Origin: Lishizhenia sp033720595
GTDB lineage: Bacteria > Bacteroidota > Bacteroidia > Flavobacteriales_D > Crocinitomicaceae
Assembly: GCF_033720595.1 (NCBI RefSeq)
Contig: NZ_JAWWCF010000044.1
Span: 1 to 18,160, forward strand
Direction: 5' to 3'
DNA length: 18,160 nt
Below the pieces are notes generated by a model, which saw only the letters and a program-made list of their open reading frames with translations, did no database searches and was not told where the DNA came from. Shown piece by piece: positions 6,296-14,454 of the stretch (positions are counted from its first letter, which is position 1; each line of letters opens with the position of its first letter). The translations under genes were made by a program, and so were the position numbers.

Positions 6296-8545
6296 TTATT
6301 TAATGCTCCATTTTACGCCAATAAATCCTCGAATTCCTTGGTTGGGCGCATAGACATATGAGGGGTCGAATGTCAGTGCTTCTGGATTGTTCGCAGTGGG
6401 TAAGGCATTCCCATTTGCATCGAAACTTACATCTTTATCAAAAGGGTCAAATGCTCGCGCAATACTGTTCGCAGGCGGTGTGAAATTGAGTAAGTTTTTC
6501 ACTCCTGCATAAATTTCAATGTTTTTAAAGTAAGAGAAATTTAGTTTGATGTTTTGTAAGCTCCAATAGGGAGAGAACTCATCTCTGCTGTCTAAATCGC
6601 TCACAAGAGGTAAACGCATAGGTCCGTATAAATTCCCCGTATAATCAATGTTTAAATTCAGTTTAGGAAGAGGTATAGAAAAGGACCATGTTCCGGATAC
6701 TTTTTCTGTTAACAGTTGATTTTTACGAACACCATTTTCTGTATACGTTACATCTTGTATATTGATTCCAAGTCTTAAGTTTGTTCCATTGGTGAAATGA
6801 ATTTGACTGTTGAAAGACGCTCCTTGTGAAATAGCATATCCATCTAAGTTAGCATAAATGATTTTGTCTGGATCTGTTTCGTAGTCTGCAATGATTCTAT
6901 TGGTGAAATAGGTGTAAAAAAGACTCGCATCTACTGTGATTAGCGCTCTTTTATATTTAACGATACTTTGGTCTATGTTAAGGTTGGCATTGTAAGATGT
7001 TTCAGGAGCTAATGCTTCTGTGAATTCTACTGTTCTTGCACCTGTTAGGGCTGCGTGGTCTTCCGTAAATACATTTGCAACGCGATATCCATTACCAAGT
7101 CCTAGACGGAAAATCGTATTCGTCTTTTTAGAATTCCATTTGTAATTGATACGAGGAGATAAAATATTGCCATGTTTACTGTTATAGTCATAACGGACAC
7201 CGGCAAGTAAACTATGGTTTTTATTGAATGTAACTTGATCTTGAATAAAAACTCCTGGTAACAGGGTGTGCGTATTTTGTTTCGCTGTCGTTGCTGGAGT
7301 ATTGTCATCATAATGCGTGTATCTTAAGGCAACGCCACTGAGTAGTTCGTGTTTATCTCCTATTTTACGCGTGTGTATTAATTGACCAAATACGACGTGT
7401 TGTTGAGCTTTGTAATGTGTTGTTCCGTAATAAGAATCATGATAGTGCCCGTTAGCGGAAAGTTGAAAGTTGAAATGTTTAGCTTTATCCAATTGATGTT
7501 TTGAAAAAGCTTCCCATCTATTGGTGATTATACTCTCTCCGTATATGCTATCGGTACCTCTAAATTCAGGAGCCCAATTCATTTCTCCACCCCATCTGTT
7601 TTCGTGAACAACGCGAAGCGCAACACTGTGCATTTTGTTTTTCTTGTTCTTATAGTTTATCGTATTGAATAGTGATACTCTATTGGATAAAGTGACATCC
7701 GTAAAATTGTCATTGTTGTTATCTATAGGTACTGAGTAGTTAAAGTAATTGATTCCGAGTAATGCTTGAGCTCTTTGGCCTATTTCGTATTTTGTTGAAA
7801 GGTCCAAATTATTCTCTAACCAACTGCTAAGCATATTGTTCATTACAAAGGTTTTGGCGAATGTTGGGTCTTTGGTTATGACGTTAATCATTCCTCCAAC
7901 AGCTTCAGATCCGTATAGAGTGCTGGCTGGACCTTTGATAATTTCTACACGTTCTATCATAGATTGTGGAATGCCCGATAAACCGTAAACTGTACTCAAT
8001 CCACTTACAATGGGCATACCATCTATTAGTATCATGGTGTAAGGACCTTCTAATCCGTTAATATGAATATCTCCCGTATTACAAACGTTACAGTTTAATT
8101 GTGGACGAACACCGTTTACATTTTGCATCGATTCGAATAGGGAAGGAGTGGGGTTGGCTTCAAAATATTCAGAGGAATATACCTCGACGTTTACGGGGCT
8201 ATCTTTTTTAGATAAGGGGGTGAGGGTGGCGCTTACTACGACTTCGTCTAAGTCTTGTATAAGTTGTTTTCTTGGTATAAGGATAGTAGTATTTTCGGTT
8301 TGTGGGGTATAGAGGAAGTTAGTATCTAAAATTTGTTGATGACGAATGGTAAGTCGTTCTTTTCTCGCACCTGGGAAGTTATGGTTTATTTGACCACTGT
8401 CATCCGCAATGATCAGCGTATCTGCGTTGTTCAAGTACACTTTAGCGAAGGAGAGCGGTTCATTCAGGTCGTTAACCAGCGAAATTTGCTGCGCGTTGAG
8501 CTGATGGAACGATATTATTAGTAGTATAGAAAATAATATTCTCAT
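6296..8545 (-). CDS. TonB-dependent outer-membrane receptor
   Basis: A 749-residue TonB-dependent transporter of the outer membrane. The signal peptide is 1-18 (MRILFSILLIISFHQLNA, then QQ). Residues about 20-95 form a small Bacteroidota-type N-terminal extension resembling a shortened carboxypeptidase-like domain. A TonB-box-like segment, DEVVVSATL, is at 100-108. The plug spans roughly 115-225, with INGLEGPYTMILIDGMPI and ERVEIIKGPASTLYGSEAVGGMINVITK as hallmark segments. C152 and C155 form a CxxC within the plug. The rest is an amphipathic beta-strand barrel ending GVKWSIK. Length is normal for a siderophore, haem or metal receptor, but the ligand cannot be assigned and no SusD partner is adjacent. 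The gene stands alone between two terminators, with a candidate operator at its promoter. The ATG at 8545 sits right before the signal peptide. Confidence 0.92.
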   Translation of the reverse strand: MRILFSILLIISFHQLNAQQISLVNDLNEPLSFAKVYLNNADTLIIADDSGQINHNFPGARKERLTIRHQQILDTNFLYTPQTENTTILIPRKQLIQDLDEVVVSATLTPLSKKDSPVNVEVYSSEYFEANPTPSLFESMQNVNGVRPQLNCNVCNTGDIHINGLEGPYTMILIDGMPIVSGLSTVYGLSGIPQSMIERVEIIKGPASTLYGSEAVGGMINVITKDPTFAKTFVMNNMLSSWLENNLDLSTKYEIGQRAQALLGINYFNYSVPIDNNNDNFTDVTLSNRVSLFNTINYKNKKNKMHSVALRVVHENRWGGEMNWAPEFRGTDSIYGESIITNRWEAFSKHQLDKAKHFNFQLSANGHYHDSYYGTTHYKAQQHVVFGQLIHTRKIGDKHELLSGVALRYTHYDDNTPATTAKQNTHTLLPGVFIQDQVTFNKNHSLLAGVRYDYNSKHGNILSPRINYKWNSKKTNTIFRLGLGNGYRVANVFTEDHAALTGARTVEFTEALAPETSYNANLNIDQSIVKYKRALITVDASLFYTYFTNRIIADYETDPDKIIYANLDGYAISQGASFNSQIHFTNGTNLRLGINIQDVTYTENGVRKNQLLTEKVSGTWSFSIPLPKLNLNIDYTGNLYGPMRLPLVSDLDSRDEFSPYWSLQNIKLNFSYFKNIEIYAGVKNLLNFTPPANSIARAFDPFDKDVSFDANGNALPTANNPEALTFDPSYVYAPNQGIRGFIGVKWSIK

Positions 8546-8570
8546 GTGTAATTTTATATTTTTACTGTTG

Positions 8571-8578
8571 CAAATATA
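8571..8578 (-). promoter_or_regulatory. Candidate -7 box for the TonB receptor
   Basis: On the minus strand this reads TATATTTG, a full match to the Bacteroidota -7 consensus TAnnTTTG, 25 bp upstream of the receptor ATG. That spacing allows a short leader. No convincing -33 TTTG box is visible at the expected distance. Confidence 0.5.
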
Positions 8579-8582
8579 TAAA

Positions 8583-8598
8583 TTTAGTTTTGTCTAAA
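8583..8598. promoter_or_regulatory. Candidate operator palindrome upstream of the TonB receptor
   Basis: TTTAG (8583-8587) and CTAAA (8594-8598) form a perfect 5-bp dyad around a 6-base spacer, placed 4 bp upstream of the candidate -7 box, where a repressor would block RNA polymerase. Receptors of this type are often controlled by metal-responsive repressors of the Fur or DtxR families. Which regulator binds here, if any, is inference. Confidence 0.35.
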
Positions 8599-8629
8599 AA
8601 TAGAATTAAGGAACTAAAATTAAATACAT

Positions 8630-8663
8630 AAAAAAAGCCGACACATTTTACATGTATCGGCTT
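8630..8663 (-). terminator. Intrinsic terminator of the topoisomerase IV operon
   Basis: AAGCCGA (8635-8641) pairs perfectly with TCGGCTT (8657-8663). After a mismatch, ACAT (8643-8646) pairs with ATGT (8652-8655) around a 5-base loop. On the minus strand the stem is followed by a run of seven T (complement of 8630-8636, partly in the stem). It lies 22 bp after the stop of the small gene that ends the parE-parC unit. Confidence 0.85.
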
Positions 8664-8684
8664 AAGAATATCAATTTAAACAAC

Positions 8685-9038
8685 TTATAGTATGTGTTGT
8701 GCTTTGGTTACTATATCAGGAGTAGGATATTTTTTAAGTGCAGAAAAGTCTTCTTTCCAGAAATCCATGTCTAATAGTTGTTTGTTTTTATCAATGGTTA
8801 ATGTTACCACCACGCGAACATCGTCTTCATCCTTAAATTCAACAGCCATGATATCACCTAAATAGTTTTCGGTATTATCATTGTCAAAGTTTATACTGCC
8901 CATTTTGCCACCTTCGTATTCGAAAACTCTTTCCGTATGCGGAAAATCAGCAACGTTTAAGTTTGCAAGTTTCAATAAGTGATGTAGGAGGGTAACTTCC
9001 TCTTGACGTATGTTTCTGTATTTATTTTCGTATTCCAT
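8685..9038 (-). CDS. Small hypothetical protein, last gene of the parE-parC unit
   Basis: A 117-residue soluble, acidic protein with no signal peptide or membrane segment. A helix-rich start (RQEEVTLLHHLLKLANLN) is followed by GGKMGSINFD (43-52) and alternating strands (VRVVVTLTIDKNKQLLDMDFWKEDF, with W94). The GGKMGS and DxDFWKxDFS patterns recall the small DUF6984-like family, but this is from memory and tentative. Its ATG comes 1 bp after the parC stop and a strong terminator follows, so it is very probably translated from the topoisomerase transcript. Whether it has anything to do with DNA topology is unknown. No key residues can be named. Confidence 0.75.
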   Translation of the reverse strand: MEYENKYRNIRQEEVTLLHHLLKLANLNVADFPHTERVFEYEGGKMGSINFDNDNTENYLGDIMAVEFKDEDDVRVVVTLTIDKNKQLLDMDFWKEDFSALKKYPTPDIVTKAQHIL

Positions 9039-9039
9039 G

Positions 9040-11736
9040 TTAAAATAAAGTTGGGTTGTCGTCGTCAGACTTTTTAGTCATATCCCATTCAACTTCTACA
9101 CTTCCTTCTTCATTTGAACTTTCTGTAGAAGTTTCTTCCTTCTTCTTTTCTTGTTTTACTTCATCTGGCCAAGGTTCATCTCCTTCAATTTTGTGATCGA
9201 GAACAATTTCCTTCACTTTTAGCTTCGTCAACTGATTCCCTTGAGACTTCATACCTTTAACATCAATGAAATCAGCTAAATTCACCTCTCTATCGGGTAG
9301 ATTCTTCGTTGCTTTTAACAATTTGTTATAGATGATTTTTATTCGTGGCTGATATGCCGTAGAAACTACATCTAAATAAGATCCTTCTGAATCGCTAATG
9401 AAAGGAACGCGTTTGTCAGTGGTTACTTCGCATTCAAAACGCTTGACGTAATGGATGTCTTTTTCGCCATCATAGTATACACAAGATAGAGCATGGTTTG
9501 GATTCCATTTCTCTATGTGTATCATGTCTTCATCGAAGTGCGTTGATAAGTCGAAATGTGAAAGTCTATACTCTCCATTACTGTAGAGTGTAAGGATTTT
9601 ATCATCTCCTTTGAAACTACCTAAGAACTTACCTCTTTGCTCGTCATTTAATCTACCTACAACATCATCATACCAAATTTTACGTGCTGCAAGTGTAGAT
9701 CCACCCACTTCTTTTTGTGTGATTTTAGAAACAATTTCTTTGGTAACGATATTACCTCCGGCACTTCTACCTTTGATCAATAAATCTCCTAAATCTAAAT
9801 CCCAACGTATACGTTTTAAATGTGGACGCGGTCTTAAATGTACCGTTACGACTTCTCTTTCGCCATTAGGGTGTACTGAGAAATAGAGCATTTTAGAACC
9901 TTTCGTTCCTTTGGTTAAATCGTATTCTTTATCTCTTGTGATAGATTTAACGCTGAAGCGTTTCATCATGGTTGGTCCACCAGTACCGTCTTTGTAGAAC
10001 AAGTGGTAAATGGTGCGCTTGTCTCCACGCTTCCAAACGGCTGCGTGTACAATTCCTTTACCTACGAATTTCTTGTCGGCAATTTTGGTTACCATCATTT
10101 TACCTGACTCAAAGAAAATAATGATATCATCAATTTCTGAACAGTCTTGTACAAACTCAGCTCCACGCAAACTATATCCTATAAATCCTTCTTTCTTATC
10201 AACGTAGAATTTACGGTTGGCAATAATAACCTTAGAGGCGTTGATGTTATCAAATACTTTGATCTCTGTTTTACGCTCTTTACCTGCAGAGAATTTTTTC
10301 TTCAAATCTTTGAAGTAATCTACTGCATGTTCAATAAGGTTATCTAATTTGTGTTGAACATTTTTCAATTCATCTTCCAGACGGTTGATGATTTCATCTG
10401 CCTTGAAGCTATCGAATTTAGAAATACGCTTAATTCTAATTTCTGTTAAGCGTACGATATCCTCTTCTGTAACTTCTCTTTTTAAATGCTTGATGTGTGG
10501 TTTTAAACCTTTGTCTATTGCTCCAATTACGCCTTCCCAAGTTTCCTCTTCCTCAATTAAACGGTAAATACGTTTTTCGATGAAGATTTTCTCAAGAGAA
10601 CTAAAGTGCCACTGTTCTTCAAGTTCACCTTTCTTAATTTCTAACTCTAATTTTAAGAGTTGAACGGTGTTGTCTGTATTGGTTTTAAGAATTTGTGTAA
10701 CTCCTAAAAATTTTGGAGTGTCTTTATCAATTACAGACGAGTTAGGAGAAATAGAGACTTCACAATCTGTAAAGGCGTAAAGTGCATCTATTAATTTATC
10801 AGGACTCACACCACTTGGTAGATGAATCATGATTTCAGCATCTTGTGCTGTGTTATCTTCTATTTTCTTGATTTTGATTTTCCCCTTATCATTGGCTTTA
10901 AGGATGGATTCAATCAAAGAAGTTGTAGTAGTACCAAAAGGGATCTCGTTAATCGTTAAGGTTTTCTTGTCTACCTTATTGATTTTAGCACGAACCCTTA
11001 CTTTTCCTCCACGCAAACCATCGTTGTAGTTAGTAAAGTCGGCCATACCTCCATTGGGGAAGTCTGGATAGAACTCTACTTTTCTACCGCGTAAATGGTT
11101 GATTGAATTATCAATTAATTCAATAAAGTTGTGCGGAAGAATTTTACACGCCATACCTACGGCAATACCCTCGGCCCCTTGTGCCAGTAGCAGTGGGAAT
11201 TTGATGGGTAAATTCTCCGGTTCCTTGTTACGGCCATCATAACTAGATAGCCAATTGGTTGTTTTAGGGTTAAATACAACGTGGTTGGCAAACTTAGAAA
11301 GTCTCGCCTCAATATATCTGGCTGCTGCCGCTGAGTCACCCGTTAAGGTGTTACCCCAGTTACCTTGACAATCAATCAATAAATCTTTTTGTCCTAACTG
11401 CACCAAAGCATCACCAATAGAAGCATCCCCGTGTGGGTGATATTTCATGGTGTTACCAATGATGTTCGCTACCTTGTTGTAACGGCCATCATCCATTTCC
11501 TTCATGGAGTGCAAAATCCTACGTTGTACGGGTTTCATACCATCGTACAATCCAGGAACGGCTCTTTCTAAAATTACGTAAGATGCGTAATCCAAGAACC
11601 AATTTTCGTAGAGTCCACTTAAAGGAACAATTTTATCATCAAGCTCTCTACCGTTATCATCAGGTTCAGGATTCCCCTCAGGGTTCATATCCTTGTTTTC
11701 TTCTTCGTCGTGTGGAGTGTTATTTTCTTCTGACAT
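9040..11736 (-). CDS. parC: DNA topoisomerase IV subunit A
   Basis: An 898-residue type IIA topoisomerase breakage-reunion subunit that decatenates daughter chromosomes with ParE. Residues 1-32 are a charged, disordered acidic lead. The winged-helix and tower core begins at LSGLYENWFLDYASYVILERAVP. The catalytic tyrosine is Y141 in AAAARYIEARLS, preceded by R140. The quinolone-determining segment KYHPHGDASIGDA spans 98-110, with Ala at the GyrA Ser83-equivalent position and Asp at the Asp87 equivalent. The C-terminal portion is a beta-pinwheel-like region lacking a canonical GyrA box, with GRSAGGN as a degenerate relative; this supports ParC over GyrA. The C-terminus is highly acidic and lysine-rich. 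It starts 4 bp after the parE stop, which also supports ParC. A homologue naming difference (GyrA-like) is the only real alternative. Confidence 0.92.
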   Translation of the reverse strand: MSEENNTPHDEEENKDMNPEGNPEPDDNGRELDDKIVPLSGLYENWFLDYASYVILERAVPGLYDGMKPVQRRILHSMKEMDDGRYNKVANIIGNTMKYHPHGDASIGDALVQLGQKDLLIDCQGNWGNTLTGDSAAAARYIEARLSKFANHVVFNPKTTNWLSSYDGRNKEPENLPIKFPLLLAQGAEGIAVGMACKILPHNFIELIDNSINHLRGRKVEFYPDFPNGGMADFTNYNDGLRGGKVRVRAKINKVDKKTLTINEIPFGTTTTSLIESILKANDKGKIKIKKIEDNTAQDAEIMIHLPSGVSPDKLIDALYAFTDCEVSISPNSSVIDKDTPKFLGVTQILKTNTDNTVQLLKLELEIKKGELEEQWHFSSLEKIFIEKRIYRLIEEEETWEGVIGAIDKGLKPHIKHLKREVTEEDIVRLTEIRIKRISKFDSFKADEIINRLEDELKNVQHKLDNLIEHAVDYFKDLKKKFSAGKERKTEIKVFDNINASKVIIANRKFYVDKKEGFIGYSLRGAEFVQDCSEIDDIIIFFESGKMMVTKIADKKFVGKGIVHAAVWKRGDKRTIYHLFYKDGTGGPTMMKRFSVKSITRDKEYDLTKGTKGSKMLYFSVHPNGEREVVTVHLRPRPHLKRIRWDLDLGDLLIKGRSAGGNIVTKEIVSKITQKEVGGSTLAARKIWYDDVVGRLNDEQRGKFLGSFKGDDKILTLYSNGEYRLSHFDLSTHFDEDMIHIEKWNPNHALSCVYYDGEKDIHYVKRFECEVTTDKRVPFISDSEGSYLDVVSTAYQPRIKIIYNKLLKATKNLPDREVNLADFIDVKGMKSQGNQLTKLKVKEIVLDHKIEGDEPWPDEVKQEKKKEETSTESSNEEGSVEVEWDMTKKSDDDNPTLF

Positions 11737-11740
11737 AATT

Positions 11741-13627
11741 TTACGAAGCTTTTTCTATCGTTTCTTCAATCTCTGCTTTGATTTCTTCCTCTAAGTCTTT
11801 TTCCACTCTAAGGTTGTCCATGATAAACTCCTGACGAGTTGGAGTGTTTTTTCCCATGTAGAAGCTCAAAGTTTCTTCAATTGAAGCATGCTTAGTGAGT
11901 AGTACAGGTTCAAGACGAATATCTTCTCCGATGAAGTTTTTAAATTCATCCGGTGAAATTTCCCCCAAACCTTTAAATCGTGTGATTTCGGCATTCTTAC
12001 CCAATTTGGCAATGGCATCTTTACGCTCATCCTCTGAGTAACAATACTTGGTTGTCTTCTTGTTTCTTACCCTAAACAATGGAGTTTGTAGCACGTAGAC
12101 GTGATTTCTTTTTACCAAATCAGGGAAGAATTGTAAGAAGAAAGTCAAGAGCAACATACGGATGTGCATACCATCGACATCGGCATCGGTAGCGATTACG
12201 ATTTTGTTGTAACGTAAATTATCCATATCATCTTCTATATCGAGGGCTGCTTGTATGAGGTTAAATTCCTCATTTTCATACACCACTTTTTTGGTTAATC
12301 CATAAGAATTTAAAGGCTTTCCACGCAAACTAAATACAGCTTGTGTGTTTACATCTCTCGATTTTGTAATGGAACCAGATGCAGAGTCACCCTCGGTAAT
12401 GAACAGGGTTGTTTCCTCTCTTCTGTCTTTTTTAAGATCTGTAAGGTGAACTCTACAGTCTCTTAATTTTTTATTGTGAAGTGAAGCTTTCTTTGCACGA
12501 TCTCTAGCGAGTTTACGTATTCCAGAAAGTTCTTTTCTTTCTTTTTCAGATTGTTTAATTTTCTTTTCAAGAATGTCTGCCACCTGCGGATTCTTGTGTA
12601 AGAAGTTATCCAGTTTTACTTTCAAGAAATCATTCACGAACGTACGCATGGTTTTACCACCGGGTTCAACTTCTAAAGACCCTAATTTGGTTTTGGTCTG
12701 CGATTCAAAGACAGGCTCCATTACTTTAACAGAAATGGCAGCAACAATGGATTGACGAATGTCCGAAGACTCGTAATTTTTCCCATAGAAATCTTTGATC
12801 ACTTTAGCGACAGCTTCTCTAAAAGCACTTTGGTGCGTACCACCTTGTGTGGTGTGCTGACCGTTTACGAAAGAATAATAATCCTCTCCGTAGGTTTTAC
12901 CGTGTGTAAATGCAACTTCAATATCATCACCTTCTAAGTGAATGATAGGGTAGAGTGGATCACCGTCCATGTTGTTCTCCAACAAGTCTTGTAAACCATT
13001 CTTTGATTGATATTTGTTCCCGTTAAAATGAATGGCTAAACCTCTGTTCAAATAACAGTAGTTCCAAATCATTTTTTCTAGGTAAGGAATTTTATAAGCA
13101 AACTTTTTAAAGACTTTTTCATCCGGATAAAACTCAACGTAAGTACCGTTCTTTTCGTCCGTTTTTTCAACTTTGGTTTCTTCTATGAGTTCTCCACGAG
13201 AAAAAGTTGCACCCTTCTTTTCACCCTCTCTCACAGCATAGACCATGAAATGGCTACTCAAAGCATTCACGGCTTTTGTACCCACACCGTTTAATCCCAC
13301 AGATTTCTTAAAGGCTTTTGAATCGTATTTACCTCCTGTGTTCATTTTAGAAACAACATCAACAACTTTTCCCAATGGAATACCTCGACCGTAATCTCGA
13401 ACTGAAACTAAACCGTCTTTCAGCTTGATTTCAATTTTTCTTCCATTCCCCATTACAAACTCGTCAATACAATTGTCGAGCACCTCTTTGGCGAGAATGT
13501 AAATACCATCGTCGGCACTAGAACCATCTCCTAGTTTACCGATGTACATTCCGGGTCTAAGTCTAATGTGTTCTTTCCAATCGAGTGATCGTATGTTGTC
13601 TTCGGTATATTTGCTTTCTTCCTCCAT
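11741..13627 (-). CDS. parE: DNA topoisomerase IV subunit B
   Basis: The ATPase and TOPRIM subunit of topoisomerase IV, 628 residues from the ATG at 13627. GHKL motifs: EVLDNCIDE at 48-56, RDYGRGIP at 77-84 and GLNGVGTKAVNALS at 111-124. K314 in QTKTKL is the transducer lysine that senses ATP. TOPRIM motifs: EGDSASGS from E412 and DADVDG from D481, giving the Mg-binding Glu and Asp residues. RFKGLGE is at 550-556. LRGKPLNSYGLTKK is typical of ParE rather than GyrB. The frame extends eight codons upstream to a TTG at 13651, but that leaves almost no room behind the promoter box at 13653-13660, and the family start fits the ATG. parC follows after 4 bp. Confidence 0.94.
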   Translation of the reverse strand: MEEESKYTEDNIRSLDWKEHIRLRPGMYIGKLGDGSSADDGIYILAKEVLDNCIDEFVMGNGRKIEIKLKDGLVSVRDYGRGIPLGKVVDVVSKMNTGGKYDSKAFKKSVGLNGVGTKAVNALSSHFMVYAVREGEKKGATFSRGELIEETKVEKTDEKNGTYVEFYPDEKVFKKFAYKIPYLEKMIWNYCYLNRGLAIHFNGNKYQSKNGLQDLLENNMDGDPLYPIIHLEGDDIEVAFTHGKTYGEDYYSFVNGQHTTQGGTHQSAFREAVAKVIKDFYGKNYESSDIRQSIVAAISVKVMEPVFESQTKTKLGSLEVEPGGKTMRTFVNDFLKVKLDNFLHKNPQVADILEKKIKQSEKERKELSGIRKLARDRAKKASLHNKKLRDCRVHLTDLKKDRREETTLFITEGDSASGSITKSRDVNTQAVFSLRGKPLNSYGLTKKVVYENEEFNLIQAALDIEDDMDNLRYNKIVIATDADVDGMHIRMLLLTFFLQFFPDLVKRNHVYVLQTPLFRVRNKKTTKYCYSEDERKDAIAKLGKNAEITRFKGLGEISPDEFKNFIGEDIRLEPVLLTKHASIEETLSFYMGKNTPTRQEFIMDNLRVEKDLEEEIKAEIEETIEKAS

Positions 13628-13652
13628 GTGTTGCTTTATTCTGGGTAACAAA

Positions 13653-13660
13653 CAAATATA
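13653..13660 (-). promoter_or_regulatory. Candidate -7 box of the parE-parC operon
   Basis: On the minus strand this is TATATTTG, a full match to TAnnTTTG, 25 bp upstream of the parE ATG at 13627. The same octamer sits at the same distance before the TonB receptor start. It argues against the TTG start at 13651, which would lie only one base from the box. Confidence 0.5.
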
Positions 13661-13681
13661 ATGAAATGAAGGGCTTTTTCT

Positions 13682-13764
13682 AGCTTAAGTTGTTAAAGGT
13701 TATACACGGTGTCGTGTGGATAGCTTTTTTTAGCTATAACCCCAGTAAAATATAAGCTTAAGCT
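13682..13764. repeat. Nested inverted repeats in the parE/lipoprotein divergent gap
   Basis: Three layers of symmetry are stacked. AGCTTAAG (13682-13689) pairs with CTTAAGCT (13757-13764). Inside it, GGTTATA (13698-13704) pairs with TATAACC (13735-13741). Inside that are two hairpins, ACACG-GTGT-CGTGT (13704-13717) and ATAGCT-T6-AGCTAT (13720-13737). The last hairpin overlaps the middle stem by 3 bases, so the two would compete. A small RNA, a protein-binding region or a decayed repeat are possible. Neither strand has a T-run where a terminator needs it. Confidence 0.45.
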
Positions 13765-13861
13765 CTGTTTGTAACCCGAAAATATTCGTTCGAATTGTCG
13801 GTCTAAATTACTCCCTTGATTCTTTTCTTTAAGAACTTAAAAATCTCTTGTAAGAAATTGC

Positions 13862-13869
13862 TATTTTCG
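13862..13869 (+). promoter_or_regulatory. Candidate -7 box 4 bp before the lipoprotein ATG
   Basis: TATTTTCG matches five of six fixed bases of TAnnTTTG and lies exactly 4 bp before the ATG at 13874. Transcription would begin at or next to the start codon, giving a leaderless or near-leaderless mRNA. The same octamer at the same spacing precedes comB. Confidence 0.35.
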
Positions 13870-13873
13870 TTTT

Positions 13874-14452
13874 ATGCACAAATTTTCAGCCCTTATAATC
13901 GTCAGTTGTTTAGTCCTTTTTTCTTGTCAAGTAAAAAAAGAGAAAAAAGAAACCAAAACAGGCTCAATGGGAGATAAATACGTCACAACATTGGAGTATA
14001 GAAGTATGACGCTATGGGAAGATTTGAAAAGGGGAGGTTCTGACATTTCCTTAGACGGAGGAGAATCTTTTCAAGACCTGGAAAGAGGAATTCGTTTTTC
14101 GTGTGACGAGATATATGACATTGATCAGGAATATTACAAAGAAACCTATCCCGAAATATCTGGAAAGGATGATGGTCAATTCATGTTGAATGTTGCTGTT
14201 CATTTGAAGCGAGCGGCTATGTACGCTAATCAAGTAAGTGTAGAGCAAGAGGTTAAGGGCAGATATGGAACGGATGTGCGGTATATAATAGTGAGAGGTA
14301 AAGAGAATTCATACAGCGACAATTTGTGTTTTATCTATGCAACTTCCTTAGAGGATAAGCACGTTTGCTTGTTTCAATTCGTTTGTAAAGAGAACGATTT
14401 AAAGTATTATTTTCAGGAGTTTATGGATTGTTTAGCTTCCATTAGACGATAG
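13874..14452 (+). CDS. Hypothetical lipoprotein
   Basis: A 192-residue predicted lipoprotein. The signal is short and hydrophobic (MHKFSALIIVSCLVLFS) with a lipobox LFS-C, so C18 would be lipidated after cleavage by signal peptidase II. A lysine-rich tether follows (VKKEKKETKTGS). The rest is a mixed alpha/beta domain with conserved-looking aromatic and acidic stretches and ends KYYFQEFMDCLASIRR. I do not recognise the family. The ATG at 13874 is the only start that yields the lipobox. The Nudix gene starts 2 bp after the stop, so the two are probably co-transcribed, but a shared role between an envelope lipoprotein and a cytosolic hydrolase is not evident. Confidence 0.82.
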   Translation: MHKFSALIIVSCLVLFSCQVKKEKKETKTGSMGDKYVTTLEYRSMTLWEDLKRGGSDISLDGGESFQDLERGIRFSCDEIYDIDQEYYKETYPEISGKDDGQFMLNVAVHLKRAAMYANQVSVEQEVKGRYGTDVRYIIVRGKENSYSDNLCFIYATSLEDKHVCLFQFVCKENDLKYYFQEFMDCLASIRR

Positions 14453-14454
14453 AT

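Noticed and set aside
9611..11029. Several plus-strand frames of 60-91 residues across parC
   Set aside because: All are antisense to an intact 898-residue gene and show no domain signature.
9040..13627. DNA gyrase rather than topoisomerase IV
   Set aside because: The adjacent B-A order, the ParE-type LRGKPLN segment and the lack of a canonical GyrA box favour topoisomerase IV.
13628..13651. Eight extra N-terminal codons of parE with a TTG start at 13651
   Set aside because: The TTG lies one base from the best -7 box, and the ATG at 13627 gives the normal ParE N-terminus.
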